From contig OZ244817.1 in assembly GCA_965220305.1 (NCBI GenBank), forward strand, positions 434,001 to 498,000: a stretch of DNA of 64,000 nt, read 5' to 3'. Below, piece by piece: positions 47,720 to 57,546 of this stretch; position 1 is the first letter of the stretch, and each line of letters begins with the position of its first letter. The notes below the pieces were generated by a model, which saw only the letters and a program-made list of their open reading frames with translations, had not been told where the DNA came from and made no database searches. The position numbers and the translations under genes are program-made. Origin of the DNA: G965220305 sp965220305. GTDB taxonomy: Bacteria > Chloroflexota > Dehalococcoidia > Lucifugimonadales > UBA3495.

Positions 47720-47775
47720 CCTTCGTGGCAGGGTTCTCGCGCTGTTCCCTAGATCCCCGGTCGTGGCTGAGGAGT

Positions 47776-48548
47776 ATGAGCAACACAGCACTCAAGAGCC
47801 AACCGTTCCAATGGAATGATTCCATCATCCATCACGTAGCGGAGTCAGGCTTTGCCCTTTCCAGATTCGGGACGCCAGCTCCGGGAGGTCATGTGTGGCA
47901 AAACTGGGCATACCAGACACTGGTGTCCTTGGGAGCCCGGGCAACACAGGGACCCGGCGCTTTGCACCTTTTTGGGTTCCCATCTGCGTCAGGAGTTAAA
48001 CACGAAATCGATGCCGCAGGCATGGGTGATGTGGCGCTAGTAATAGAGGCCAAAGATCACCAGTACGGTATATCTAAGGAACACATCGATAGCTTTCACG
48101 GTCGAACGCTGGATTATTTTGAAGGAGCCGTGCAACAGGGGTTCGCTTGGGACTTCTATTGAATGATGTGGAGTGCCAAAACAATAGACCACCGGCTCCG
48201 GAGATACGCTGCTCGGCTAGGCATTATGCTGGTAGATGCGGGAGGGTTCCCATTCCAGTGTTGCTGGCAGCTGCGGATTCGTGGAGCGCCACAGAGTGGC
48301 TTAACGACCAATATCTGGGTGAGCTGGTCTTGCTCGGAGAGCGTGCGTGCCGTCCCTTGAGCGCTAAGAAGGTCGACTATTACCTCGTTTACGAGCATCC
48401 CTTGAATTTGTGGGTTGAACGAGACTTGGATGACTTGGAATATTTGCACGACATCGGGTCTAGGCAATGGCTAGATTGGATAGATCAATCGGATCCTCTC
48501 CATTACGAGGGCATCGCGGAGAAGGGTTTGGTATCGCTTTCCGGTTAG
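47776..48548 (+). pseudogene. PD-(D/E)XK nuclease of the three-gene cassette, interrupted
   Basis: From the ATG at 47776: WQNWAYQTLVSLGARAT, then EIDAAGMGDVALVIEAKDHQ, the D...E-x-K catalytic core of PD-(D/E)XK nucleases, and EHIDSFHGRTLDYFEGA. TGA at 48160-48162 interrupts the frame; the same frame continues MMWSAKTIDHRLRRYAARLG, and after a shift near 48260 the protein goes on VLLAAADSWSATEWLNDQYLG to 48548. The frame opens further upstream to 47701, overlapping the ATPase gene. The first part retains the catalytic residues and could be translated alone. Probably the effector of the cassette, now broken. Confidence 0.65.
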
Positions 48549-49566
48549 CCCGGATCCACCGAAGGGGTGTAGCCATGTGTAAAAGGCGGAGTTAACGGCT
48601 TGTTGAAAAAGCGCTGCCGCAAGTCCACAGAAATGGAGTGCTCAATTACAATGGCTAGTAGATCAACACACTTGCATTGATGGGCGGTAGGGTACAATGG
48701 GTCAGTAGAGGGTAAACTTGGGGAAGTGAGGTGGGAGTGATGGTGAAGAAATACCAGGTAGTGCTGAGGGAGGAGGAGCGGCAGGAACTGAAGGCCCTGG
48801 TGTCCCGGGGGCGGGCGGCAGCATACCGGCAGACCCATGCCCGCATTCTGCTGTTAAGCGATGAGAACCAGGCTGAAGGCCCGATGAAGGACGAGGAGAT
48901 AGCCCGTCCCTGAAGGTGGGGACGGCCACGGTGAAGCGGGTGCGCCGGCGTTGCGTGGAAGAGGGTCTGGAGCGGGCCCTGGGGCGCAAGGAGCAACTGA
49001 ACCGGCAGCAGAAGCGGCTGGGACGGTCAAGGAGAGGCCTACCTAGTGGCTCTGGCCTGCACAGAACCGCCGGAGGGCCGGGCCAGTTGGACCCTCAAGC
49101 TCTTGGCGGGTCGGTTGGTGGAATGCGAGATAGTGGAGAGCGTCAGTGCAGAGACGGTGCGCCGGACCTTGAAAAAAACGAACTGAAGCCCTGGCTGAAA
49201 GATTGCTGGTGCATCCCGCCCAATGGGAACGCCGAGTTCGTGTGCGCCATGGAGGACGTGCTGGAGGTCTATCATCGCCCTTATAAAGATAACGAGGTTC
49301 TGGTCTGCCTGGACGAGACCAGCAAGCAACTGGTACGGGAGACCCGCCCGCCTCGACCGCCGCGTCCTGGGGCGGTCATGGCCTATGACCACGAATACGA
49401 ACGAAACGGGGTGAGCAACCTGTTCATGCTTTTCGCGCCGTTGGAGGGATGGCGGCGGGTCGAAGTGACTGACCGCCGGACGAAAGTCGATTGGGCGCAC
49501 CAAGTCAAGCAACTGGTGGACGAGGACTATCCCGACAAGGACCGGATAGTGCTGGTGATGGACAAC

Positions 49567-49590
49567 CCCGTATCGAGTACGGGGCAGGCT
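49567..49590 (+). repeat. 24-bp in-frame hairpin insertion, copy 3
   Basis: Inserted between GAC AAC and CTG AAC codons of the IS630 D2 motif (DN|LNTH), giving DN-PVSSTGQA-LNTH. The uninserted relative reads GACAATTTGAAC near 50250. Confidence 0.92.
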
Positions 49591-49687
49591 CTGAACACCC
49601 ACCACCCGGCATCGCTCTACGAGGCATTCAAGCCGGCGGAGGCGCGGCGCATCGCCCAGCGGCTGGAGATCCACCACACGCCCAAGC

Positions 49688-49714
49688 CTTTAGCCACCCA
49701 GCTTGACCGGGTGG
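49688..49714 (+). repeat. 27-bp in-frame hairpin insertion of a second type
   Basis: CCACCC and GGGTGG arms around AGCTTGACC, preceded by CTTTAG. Flanks CCCAAGC and ACGGCAGTTGG match the uninserted relatives exactly, so the added segment is 27 bp. It adds nine residues just before the catalytic Glu region. Confidence 0.85.
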
Positions 49715-49936
49715 ACGGCAGTTGGCTGAACATGGCCGAGATAGAGTTGGGGGTGCTGGGACGCCAATGCCTGGACCGGCGGATTCCCGACCGGGAAACC
49801 CTGAGGGCAGAGACCGGAGCCTGGCAAAGATGGCGAAACCGGGACGCAATAAGGGTGGATTGGCGGTTCACCACCGCAGACGCCCGGGTCAAACTGAAGT
49901 CCCTTTACCCATCAATACAACACTGATGGACGACTA

Positions 49937-51155
49937 GTAGTCGGTCAAGTCAGGAATTGAGGGGATAGAGGCGGTGGAGTTTGGTTCTGGCATCCTGGAT
50001 GCTGAAGCGCCAGTTGATGCGGGCTTGAGCTTCGTTTCGCTCCAGTTCCAAGGCGTGGACCTCCCGGCAGAGGGATTCCTCGTCCGGGAGACGCTGCCTC
50101 AGGCAACTGCGGGAGAAGATGCTGAACTCGATCTCCGCCATATTCAGCCAACTGCCATGCTTGGGGGTGTAGTGAAACTCCAGTCTCCTGGCGATGCGCC
50201 GCGCCGCTCCCGCCGGAAAGGTCTGGTACAGCGACGCCTGGCGATGGGTGTTCAAATTGTCCAGAACCACCCGGATTACGGGTATCCGGGGGTACGCTTC
50301 ATCCACCAGCCAGCGCATCTGATGGGCGAAGTCCTCGGTGGTGCGCCGCTGGGTAACCGCCACGTGCCGCCAGCCTGCCAGGGGCTCGCAGGCCAGGAAC
50401 AGGTTGCGGGTGCCCTCCCGCCGGTACTCGTAATTCTCCCTCCTGGGTTGTCCCGGCTCCACCGGAAGGGGCGGCCGGGCGTCGGCCAGCAACTGGGTGG
50501 ATGTCTCGTCGAAGCAGACCACCGGCCTTTGGGGGTCAAAGGGTTCGGCGTACAAATCCAGGACATCCTCCATGTTGGCCACGAAGTCGGCGCTCACCTT
50601 GGGAATGCACCACTGCTTCTTCTGCCACGGTTTGAGGGCGTTTTTTTCAGGTGCAGGCGCACCGTCTCGTGGGACAGGGACTCGACCACTCCCAACTCCA
50701 CCATCCGGTCCGCCAGCAGGGGCAGATTCCAGTGGTCGTGGCCCTCGGGGGCCGGGCTGCAGGCCAGGGCGATGAGATGGGCTTCGCCCCGGTCGTCCAG
50801 CTTGCGGTACCGGTGGGGCTGGGTCCGGTCCCTGAGCGCCCCGTCCAACCCGTCCTCGGCGAAGCGCCGCTTGATGCGGAACACCGTGCCCTCGGCCACA
50901 TCCAGAGCTTGGGCCACCTTGGGCGCTGGCCAGCCCTCGTCGGTCTTGAGCAGGATGCGGGCCCGGGTCGTAACCCTAGCTGAACTCTTCCCCGCCCGGA
51001 CCATATGCTCCAGTTGGTTGCGCTCCTCCGGCGTCAGCCGGACCGCAAATTTCTCCCTGACCACACCACCACCTCACAGCAACACCAATTACCCAAAGAT
51101 TAGCACTACCAGTCAATCACCGCTGCCACCCTCAAAACCAAGATTGACCGAGTAC
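49937..51155 (-). mobile_element. IS630-family element 2
   Basis: 1219 bp, ends GTAGTCGGTCAA / GTACTCGGTCAA, between TA at 49935-49936 and 51156-51157. Intact apart from the normal split frame. Confidence 0.85.
49950..51064 (-). CDS. IS630 transposase 2 (two frames joined by -1 frameshift at A7)
   Basis: The first frame (51064-50594) has the HTH repeats (LTPEERNQLEHMVRAGKSSA, WPAPKVAQALDVAEGTVFRI). At the A7 tract (plus-strand T7, 50641-50647) a -1 shift gives LKKNALKPWQKKQWCIP and continues in the second frame to 49950. D1 VVCFDETSTQ, D2 VVLDNLNTH and E GSWLNMAEIEFS are all present and free of insertions. The same A7 and frame relation occurs in copies 1 and 3, which supports programmed frameshifting or slippage. 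About 370 residues when fused. Confidence 0.88.
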
Positions 51156-51157
51156 TA

Positions 51158-51861
51158 GGCCCGGCTTTCCCCATTTGGTGGAGTTGTTGCGCGGGCAGCG
51201 CTGCAGCTACGAAGCCCCCGTATCAGGTACGGGGCAGGCTCTGGACAGTTCCGGTGTTCCCACCAGGTCGGCCAAACGCCGCGGCGCTGGGTGGCTGGCT
51301 GGCCAGGCTGACATTGGCTGGAGCAACCGCCTGGGCTGGTATGAAGGCTTCCACCTGCTGCTTTCGGTCAATCCCGATGGCGTCATCACCGGCTTCAGCT
51401 TTGCCCCAGCCAGCGTCAAAGACCAGACCTTGGCCGAAGATTCCTTCGCCTTCCGACATACTCCCCATCCCAGACTGCCCACTTTGGGGGAGCCGGCCCG
51501 GGGCTGGCATGTAGCGGACAAAGGCTTTGCCGGCCAGGCGGCGGGCCAACGGTGGCGAGACCGCTACGGAGCCTGGGTAATCTGTCCGCCCCAGCGCAAC
51601 AGCAGGAATCCCTGGCCCAAAGCGTTGCGCCGTTGGCTGGCTGCAATACGCCAGATCGTGGAGACCGTCTTCGACAAACTCCACCATACCTTCGCGCTGG
51701 ACCGGGAGCGCCCGCACCAACTGGACGGCTTTCAAACCAGGTTGGCGGCTAAGGTCGCCTTGCATAATTTCTGTATCTGGTTGAATCGGCAAGTGGGCCG
51801 CCCCGCGCTGGCTTTCGTTGACTTGCTTGGCTGGTAACATTGCCTATTTCACACCAAGCGT
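51158..51861 (+). mobile_element. IS982-like element, 5'-truncated copy
   Basis: The right end matches the full element at 37.9-39.0 kb (ACACCAAGCGT, then TTAA). The left part is missing, cut at the IS630-2 boundary. The remaining frame (51175-51837) encodes the C-terminal two-thirds of the transposase, with KGFAGQAA and ETVFDKL. It carries one 24-bp hairpin insertion. Confidence 0.85.
51217..51240 (+). repeat. 24-bp in-frame hairpin insertion, copy 4
   Basis: Reads PVSGTGQA between YEA and LDSSGVP of the truncated transposase. The full copy near 38360 has YEARDSSGVP: 24 bp shorter. Confidence 0.9.
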
Positions 51862-52324
51862 TTAATTAAGGAAACATAGTGGCTATTCCCAGTGGGGAGG
51901 AATTAGGGAAATACTGGGACCGAATGAGGGCCAGGCCCAGTAGCTGGTTTAATCTGAAAGCCACCTTCTCCTTCCGGTACTACCTGGGTCTCACTGGCAT
52001 TAATTTCCCCATCTGTCTCTGTCGGGCCATCCACGGTGACCAGCATTCCAGGGGTAAGATCTTCAAGGGTCAGGACGCGCTCCTCGTCATTCGTAGTCTT
52101 TCGAATTACAGTACCTCGCTCCACTCTGACGCGCAAATGACCCTTTGGAGTCTCTACCTGAACGGATCTCTCCGTAGCTCCCACTGATTCGATTCTACCA
52201 GTGCGGCCGTACCGACTAACGAAGCCCCAATCCGCTTGCTCGGTAAATTGCCTTTTAGCTCAGCAATATCTTCCTCGCTCATGGACTGTGCACCTCCTTG
52301 GCTGTTGCTAGGGTTGATTTCTAA

Positions 52325-52476
52325 GAGGGTGTGTGAGAATCCCCGGCCAGTGTCCAATTCTCTCTAAAGTTGCCGAGGTTTCTTTGAATCCGACGACGCA
52401 CCAAAGCTAAGGCGGTGGATTCCCGCTTTCGCGGGAATGACGCGCTGAGCGCTGATTGACATTGTCACACACCCTC
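52325..52476. mobile_element. 152-bp MITE with GAGGGTGTGTGA ends
   Basis: Inverted repeats GAGGGTGTGTGA at both ends, flanked by TAA (52322-52324, 52477-52479). The interior contains the hairpin CCCGCTTTCGCGGG. IS701 copy 2 inserted in its right-hand flank (CTAA). Confidence 0.85.
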
Positions 52477-52479
52477 TAA

Positions 52480-53908
52480 TACTACAGTTGCAGATATGTG
52501 GTGAGGAGTTTCAGGCGGCGTCGGTAATGACAGCGCCGGGCCGTTGCTTGGTGCCGCCGTCTCCACTGAGACCACCGCAGCACTGATTCGTCCGTAGGGT
52601 GGTGTCTCCATATCAGCCGGTAGAGTAACCGCCGAACCTCGGGCACCGTCAGCGGTATCAGCCTTTCCTCCAAACTGGGGCAGCCCCCTTTTCTCCCAGA
52701 CGTCCCGGCGACGATGCCTGGCGCCGTACCACCGCCAGGTAGGCGTGGGCCAGCATCGCCAGGGTGATGTGCCGGTACCAGCCGTCCCACCGGCGCACCT
52801 CGTATTGGTCCAGTCCCACCTGTCCCTTGGCCTCCTCAAAGCATTCCTCAATGGCCCACCGGGTTCCGGCCACCCGCACCAGTTCCTCCAGGGCTGTTCC
52901 CGTCGGGCCGTAGCACACGTAGTAGGCCAGTTCCTCGGGCTTGGCCACGCTGCGCCGGGCCAGCAGCCAGTACCCCTTGCCAGGTTCTCTCAGGGGCCGA
53001 ATATCCACCAAGGCCCAGTCGTAGACCCGAGGACCCTTGGCCCCATCACCGGCGCTCAGCCGGACCCAGCCCGACTCTTCAACCCCAGACGCCAGCCGGT
53101 CAGCCCGCACTTGGCGCGGACCCTGGTCCGTCCCAGCCCACAACTTCTCATTGCTCTTGATGGCCAGCACGTGAGGAACGTCCCGCCGCTCCAGCCACAG
53201 CCGCAGGTTGCGGTCATTGCCGTAGACCTCGTCCCCGGTGGCCCAGCCGAAGGGGACTCCCGACTCCACCGCCCGTTCCAGCATCCGCCGGGCCAGTTGC
53301 GGCTTGGTGCGAAACGCCACTTGCTCCGGCACGCCAGCCTCCTCCCGGCGTTCCTGGTCATCGGCCCACACCTGAGGCAGGTAAAGCTCCCGGTCCAGCA
53401 GGGTCCTCCCCTTGGCAGTAGCGTAGGTCAAGAATACCCCAATCTGGCAGTTCTCGATCCGTCCCGCCGTGCCGCTGTACTGACGCTGCACCCCCACAGA
53501 CTTGTTGCCCTTCTTCAGAAACCCAGTCTCGTCCACCACCAACACCCCGTTGGCGTCGCCCAGGTGCTCCACCACGTAGTCCCTGAGATCATCGCGAACC
53601 AGGTCCGCGTCCCAAATGTAGGTTGACAGCAGATGCTGCACCCCATAGGGTGTGGCGTCCCCGGCCTGCTCCGCCAGTTGCCAGCCGTTCTTGCGCTCCA
53701 CCGGACTGAGCAGCCCTTTCAGATAGTCCAGCGATCGTCGACGTGGTTCGGGACGCCGGAACCGCCCCGCAATGCACTCGTGTACCCGGTCGATACCCTC
53801 AGCCCACCGGGCGACCTCTGCCACCCCATCCCCATGCACTGCCACAGCCTCACCTCACCACCCGTTGATTGCCCCAATCCTAGTCGTTTTCAATCTGCAA
53901 CTGTAGTA
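52480..53908 (-). mobile_element. IS701-family element, copy 2
   Basis: Same length (1429 bp) and ends as copy 1, flanked by CTAA (52476-52479, 53909-53912). Confidence 0.93.
52658..53845 (-). CDS. IS701-family transposase (identical to copy 1)
   Basis: 395 residues, identical in translation to 20953-22140, with the same DDE motifs (VVDETGF, GDEVYGND, IEECFEEAKG). Two identical copies with different target duplications show recent movement or a very recent split. It interrupts the DUF5666-like gene, separating its membrane anchor from its soluble domain. Confidence 0.93.
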   Translation of the reverse strand: MAVHGDGVAEVARWAEGIDRVHECIAGRFRRPEPRRRSLDYLKGLLSPVERKNGWQLAEQAGDATPYGVQHLLSTYIWDADLVRDDLRDYVVEHLGDANGVLVVDETGFLKKGNKSVGVQRQYSGTAGRIENCQIGVFLTYATAKGRTLLDRELYLPQVWADDQERREEAGVPEQVAFRTKPQLARRMLERAVESGVPFGWATGDEVYGNDRNLRLWLERRDVPHVLAIKSNEKLWAGTDQGPRQVRADRLASGVEESGWVRLSAGDGAKGPRVYDWALVDIRPLREPGKGYWLLARRSVAKPEELAYYVCYGPTGTALEELVRVAGTRWAIEECFEEAKGQVGLDQYEVRRWDGWYRHITLAMLAHAYLAVVRRQASSPGRLGEKGAAPVWRKG

Positions 53909-54159
53909 CTAAGACAAAAGCTGCTCCGGTACTCCCACCAAGCACCACTGCAGTTACTATCAACACAAAAAGGGGCTTGGTACCCAGGAACTTCGTGAGG
54001 GATTTTCTAATCATCGTATCCCTCCTGCCCTATTGACTTTGCAATATCCAAGCCCATTGAACTAGTAATCAGTCAACCTTGATGTTGAAAATTCTTCAGG
54101 AATCTGGCCGATAGTCGTATACTGCTGGGGATGAAGTGCTGATGTCGGGGGTGGCGGTG

Positions 54160-55307
<1,148 letters not shown>

Positions 55308-55313
55308 CTACTA

Positions 55314-55429
55314 GTAGTCAGTCAATCTTGGATTCGAAATAACCCTAGAACAGCATCACCGCCGGGGTGGTTGTCCACCTGGCTCTGACTCGGCTGCTAA
55401 ACTTTTCAATTCCAAAGATGACTGACTAC
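55314..55429. mobile_element. 116-bp IS630-derived MITE
   Basis: Ends GTAGTCAGTCAATC / GTAGTCAGTCATC match the IS630-3 ends, between TA at 55312-55313 and 55430-55431, both shared with neighbouring elements. The interior carries no transposase. Confidence 0.75.
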
Positions 55430-55636
55430 TAATAGTCAGTCAACTGTGGAATCGAAAGTATAAAGGCGGTGAAGTTTGGATCGGGCAGCCTGGGTGTTGA
55501 ACCGCCATTTGATGACGGCTTGAGCCGCGTTGCGCTCCCGCACCAGGGCCTGGACTTCCCGCCCAAGCGCCGCCTCGTCGGGGAGCCGCTGCCTCAGGCA
55601 GCAGCGGGACAGCACGCTGAACTCGATCTCGGCCAT

Positions 55637-55660
55637 AGCCTGCCCGGTACTTGATACGGG
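55637..55660 (-). repeat. 24-bp in-frame hairpin insertion, copy 6
   Basis: Reads PVSSTGQA between GSWLN and MAEIEFS. Copies 2 and 3 of IS630 have GSWLNMAEIEFS without it, so this is an independent event from copy 7 in the same gene. Confidence 0.92.
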
Positions 55661-55774
55661 GTTCAACCAACTGCCGTGCTTGGGCGTGTAGTGAAACTCC
55701 AGCCGCTTGGCAATCCGCCGGGCCTCCGCCGCTGGGAACGTCTCGTACCGGGACGCCGGACGATGGGTGTTCAG

Positions 55775-55798
55775 AGCCTGCCCCGTACTCGATACGGG
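55775..55798 (-). repeat. 24-bp in-frame hairpin insertion, copy 7
   Basis: Reads PVSSTGQA between the D2 motif VVLDN and LNTHRP, the same site as copies 3 and 5. Confidence 0.92.
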
Positions 55799-55936
55799 GT
55801 TGTCGAGGACCACCCGCACCACCGGAACCTCTGGGTAGGCTTCATCCACCAGCCAACGCATCTGATGGGCGAAGTCCTGCATCGTGCGCCGCTGGGTCAC
55901 CGCTACCTTCCGCCAGCCCCCTCTCCATATTGCGCC

Positions 55937-57546
55937 TCATAGCCTCGGGTCAACCGGCTCGCTTTCCAGAGCCAGCACTGCAAAGGCGCACTGATGCACT
56001 CGGTAGAGGGGCTCCCGCTCGACAAAACGTTGCAGCCCCTCTACTCCCAGGGCGAACTCCCGTAGCGCCAGCGACCTCTTGGCAGACAGCCCCCGGTTCC
56101 TCAGACGCTCGATGTTTTCCGGCAGGGTGTATTCCGGTCCGTAGATGATGCGAAGGTACTCGGGACCGCGGCACTTCATAGCGGGTTGCACGAGGCCTCG
56201 TTTGCCATTGGCGACAAAGGCCATCGGCTTCACCACCATGCCCTCTCCACCCTGGCTGGTGAGCTCGTCCCACCATTGGGCAGCCTCCATTTCATCCGAG
56301 GCATCTGAGGCGTTCAGGTCCACCACGATATGCTTGGTAAGCTGAAGGAGCGCGGGGTCGGCTAGACTCAGGCGTGAGGCTACTTTCATGTGCCACAGGT
56401 GGTCCTCGTCGGTGTGCACCCGGCCCTCGCTCGCCAGCAGGTGGAATGGGGCAAGTCGGATGTCGGCGAGGGACTGCACCGGCCAGCAGTACCGGGCGTA
56501 GGAGTCGCTGTAGAGTTGCGCCAAGCGTAGCCGCTCTTCGACCCTCAGCAGGGTCTCACCAGCATCGATGCCCCGCGCCGTGGTCTGCTGAAGAAGCTCT
56601 TTCTGGGCTGTTAGGGTGGCCCGCGCCGCCATACCAACCGCCGCGTACTGCTCCCGGAGCAGCTCCTGCGCCTTGACGGACCACGGCATCAGCTCACAGT
56701 CCAACACTACCCAGTCGGTCGCCAACTCCTCCCAAAGTCCGGCGTCGGTAATCGCCCCACGGACACGCTCCAGAAACTGGGCTTCCAAGGGGCCGTCTTC
56801 AAAGAACCTTCGTCCCGTCCGGGTGTAGCAGGCGCCTACATCTTCCCCGGCGATGCCGAACCTACGCTCGATGGCTGAGGCATCCCGTCCCACCACCACG
56901 ATGGCCCGCGACCCCATGTGTTTCTCTTCGCAGATTACCCCGGACACGCCGCTGTTGCGGAAGTAGCTGAACACCTCTGACGGATGTTCCAGCACGTCGG
57001 GACGTTTGGACGTGTCACACGGAGAAATCGTTGGCGGAAGGTACACCAGCCAGCGGGGGTCCAGGGCGAACGGCTCATCACCTCCAGGGCCGCCGCCGCG
57101 TTCTCCTCCCGCACCGTAATATTGCCTCGCAGCCGCGTCGCCACGATTCGCTTCCCCAGCACGTCGTCAATGTCAAGGAAATTCCCATCACGGGCTTGGG
57201 CCGGCAAGGAGGACTCTTCCCGCTGGGCAGACTCGGCGAGCGGTTTCGCCGGCTCGTAGTAGACTCGGGCCGCTGGGACCGACACCAGCTCATTCTCCGG
57301 GTACCTGAGGGCGGTCAGCTTGCCCCCAAAGGCACAGCCGGTATCGACGTTGATGGTACGGTTGAGCCAGACGGGCTCCACCACCGGGGTGTGGCCATAG
57401 ACCACCATGGCCCGCCCTCGATAGCTGGCGGCCCAGTTGGAACGCACCGGGAGACCCCACTCGTCCGTTTCCCCCGTGGTCTCCCCGTAGAGGCAGAAGT
57501 CCCGGACCCGGGCGGAAGCACGACCCTGGTATTCATCTTTCATACC
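55937..57546 (-). pseudogene. pnkp: bacterial polynucleotide kinase-phosphatase (RNA repair), truncated
   Basis: The C-terminal part of a Pnkp: end of the metallophosphatase (ARVRDFCLYGETTGETDEWG, VVYGHTPV, NVDTGCAFGGKLTALRYPE), then the ligase domain (EEKHMGSRA with the nucleotidyl Lys, DWVVLDCELMPWS, GEGMVVKP) ending at 55937. A frameshift near 57040 separates the two. The kinase domain and the start of the phosphatase are missing: the ISAs1 element begins at 57547 and no matching sequence lies beyond it, so a deletion accompanied the insertion. Intact Pnkp heals and, with Hen1, seals cleaved RNA; this copy cannot. Confidence 0.85.

Larger units (their letters stand above)
48740..49926 (+). 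pseudogene. IS630 transposase 1, decayed, with two in-frame hairpin insertions
   Basis: The N-terminal HTH (YQVVLREEERQELKALV) ends in a TGA at 48911; further shifts follow near 49025 and at the A7 tract (49172-49178). The catalytic half is open: LVCLDETSKQL (D1), VLVMDN (D2), GSWLNMAEIEL (E). After the D2 motif VLVMDN the normal LNTH is preceded by PVSSTGQA (49567-49590), and between HTPK and GSWLN there is a separate 27-bp hairpin insertion (49688-49714). Its relative 49950-51064 has neither, which shows both are additions. Inactive through the N-terminal breaks. Confidence 0.8.
48658..49934 (+). mobile_element. IS630-family element 1
   Basis: Imperfect inverted ends (GTAGATCAACAC... / GTCGTCCATCAG... 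with shared TTGATGGG), between TA dinucleotides at 48656-48657 and 49935-49936. The right TA is shared with the next IS630 element. Confidence 0.7.
51903..54014 (-). pseudogene. anchored DUF5666-like protein, broken by nested MITE and IS701
   Basis: The ATG at 54014 follows GGAGGG and starts a basic n-region plus hydrophobic segment (LFVLIVTAVVLGGSTGAAFVL), a signal or membrane anchor. IS701 copy 2 and a MITE follow. Removing both with their duplications continues the frame EINPSNSQGG, MSEEDIAELKGNLPS. A one-base shift near 52195 then leads to TGRIESVGATERSVQVETPKG, RVERGTVIRK, EDLTPGMLVTVDGP and a stop at 51903, the beta-rich layout of DUF5666-type proteins. About 165 residues originally. 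Envelope-located by its N-terminus; role unknown. Confidence 0.7.
55432..55925 (-). pseudogene. IS630 transposase 4, N-terminally truncated, two 24-bp insertions
   Basis: Only the catalytic C-terminal half remains: VTQRRTMQDFAHQMRWLVDE, D2 VVLDN, then GSWLN and MAEIEFS. PVSSTGQA occurs twice: after the D2 motif (55775-55798) and between GSWLN and MAEIEFS (55637-55660). D1 and the HTH are missing; the homology ends near 55920 where the pnkp remnant begins. Left end ATAGTCAGTCAAC after TA. Inactive. Confidence 0.85.
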
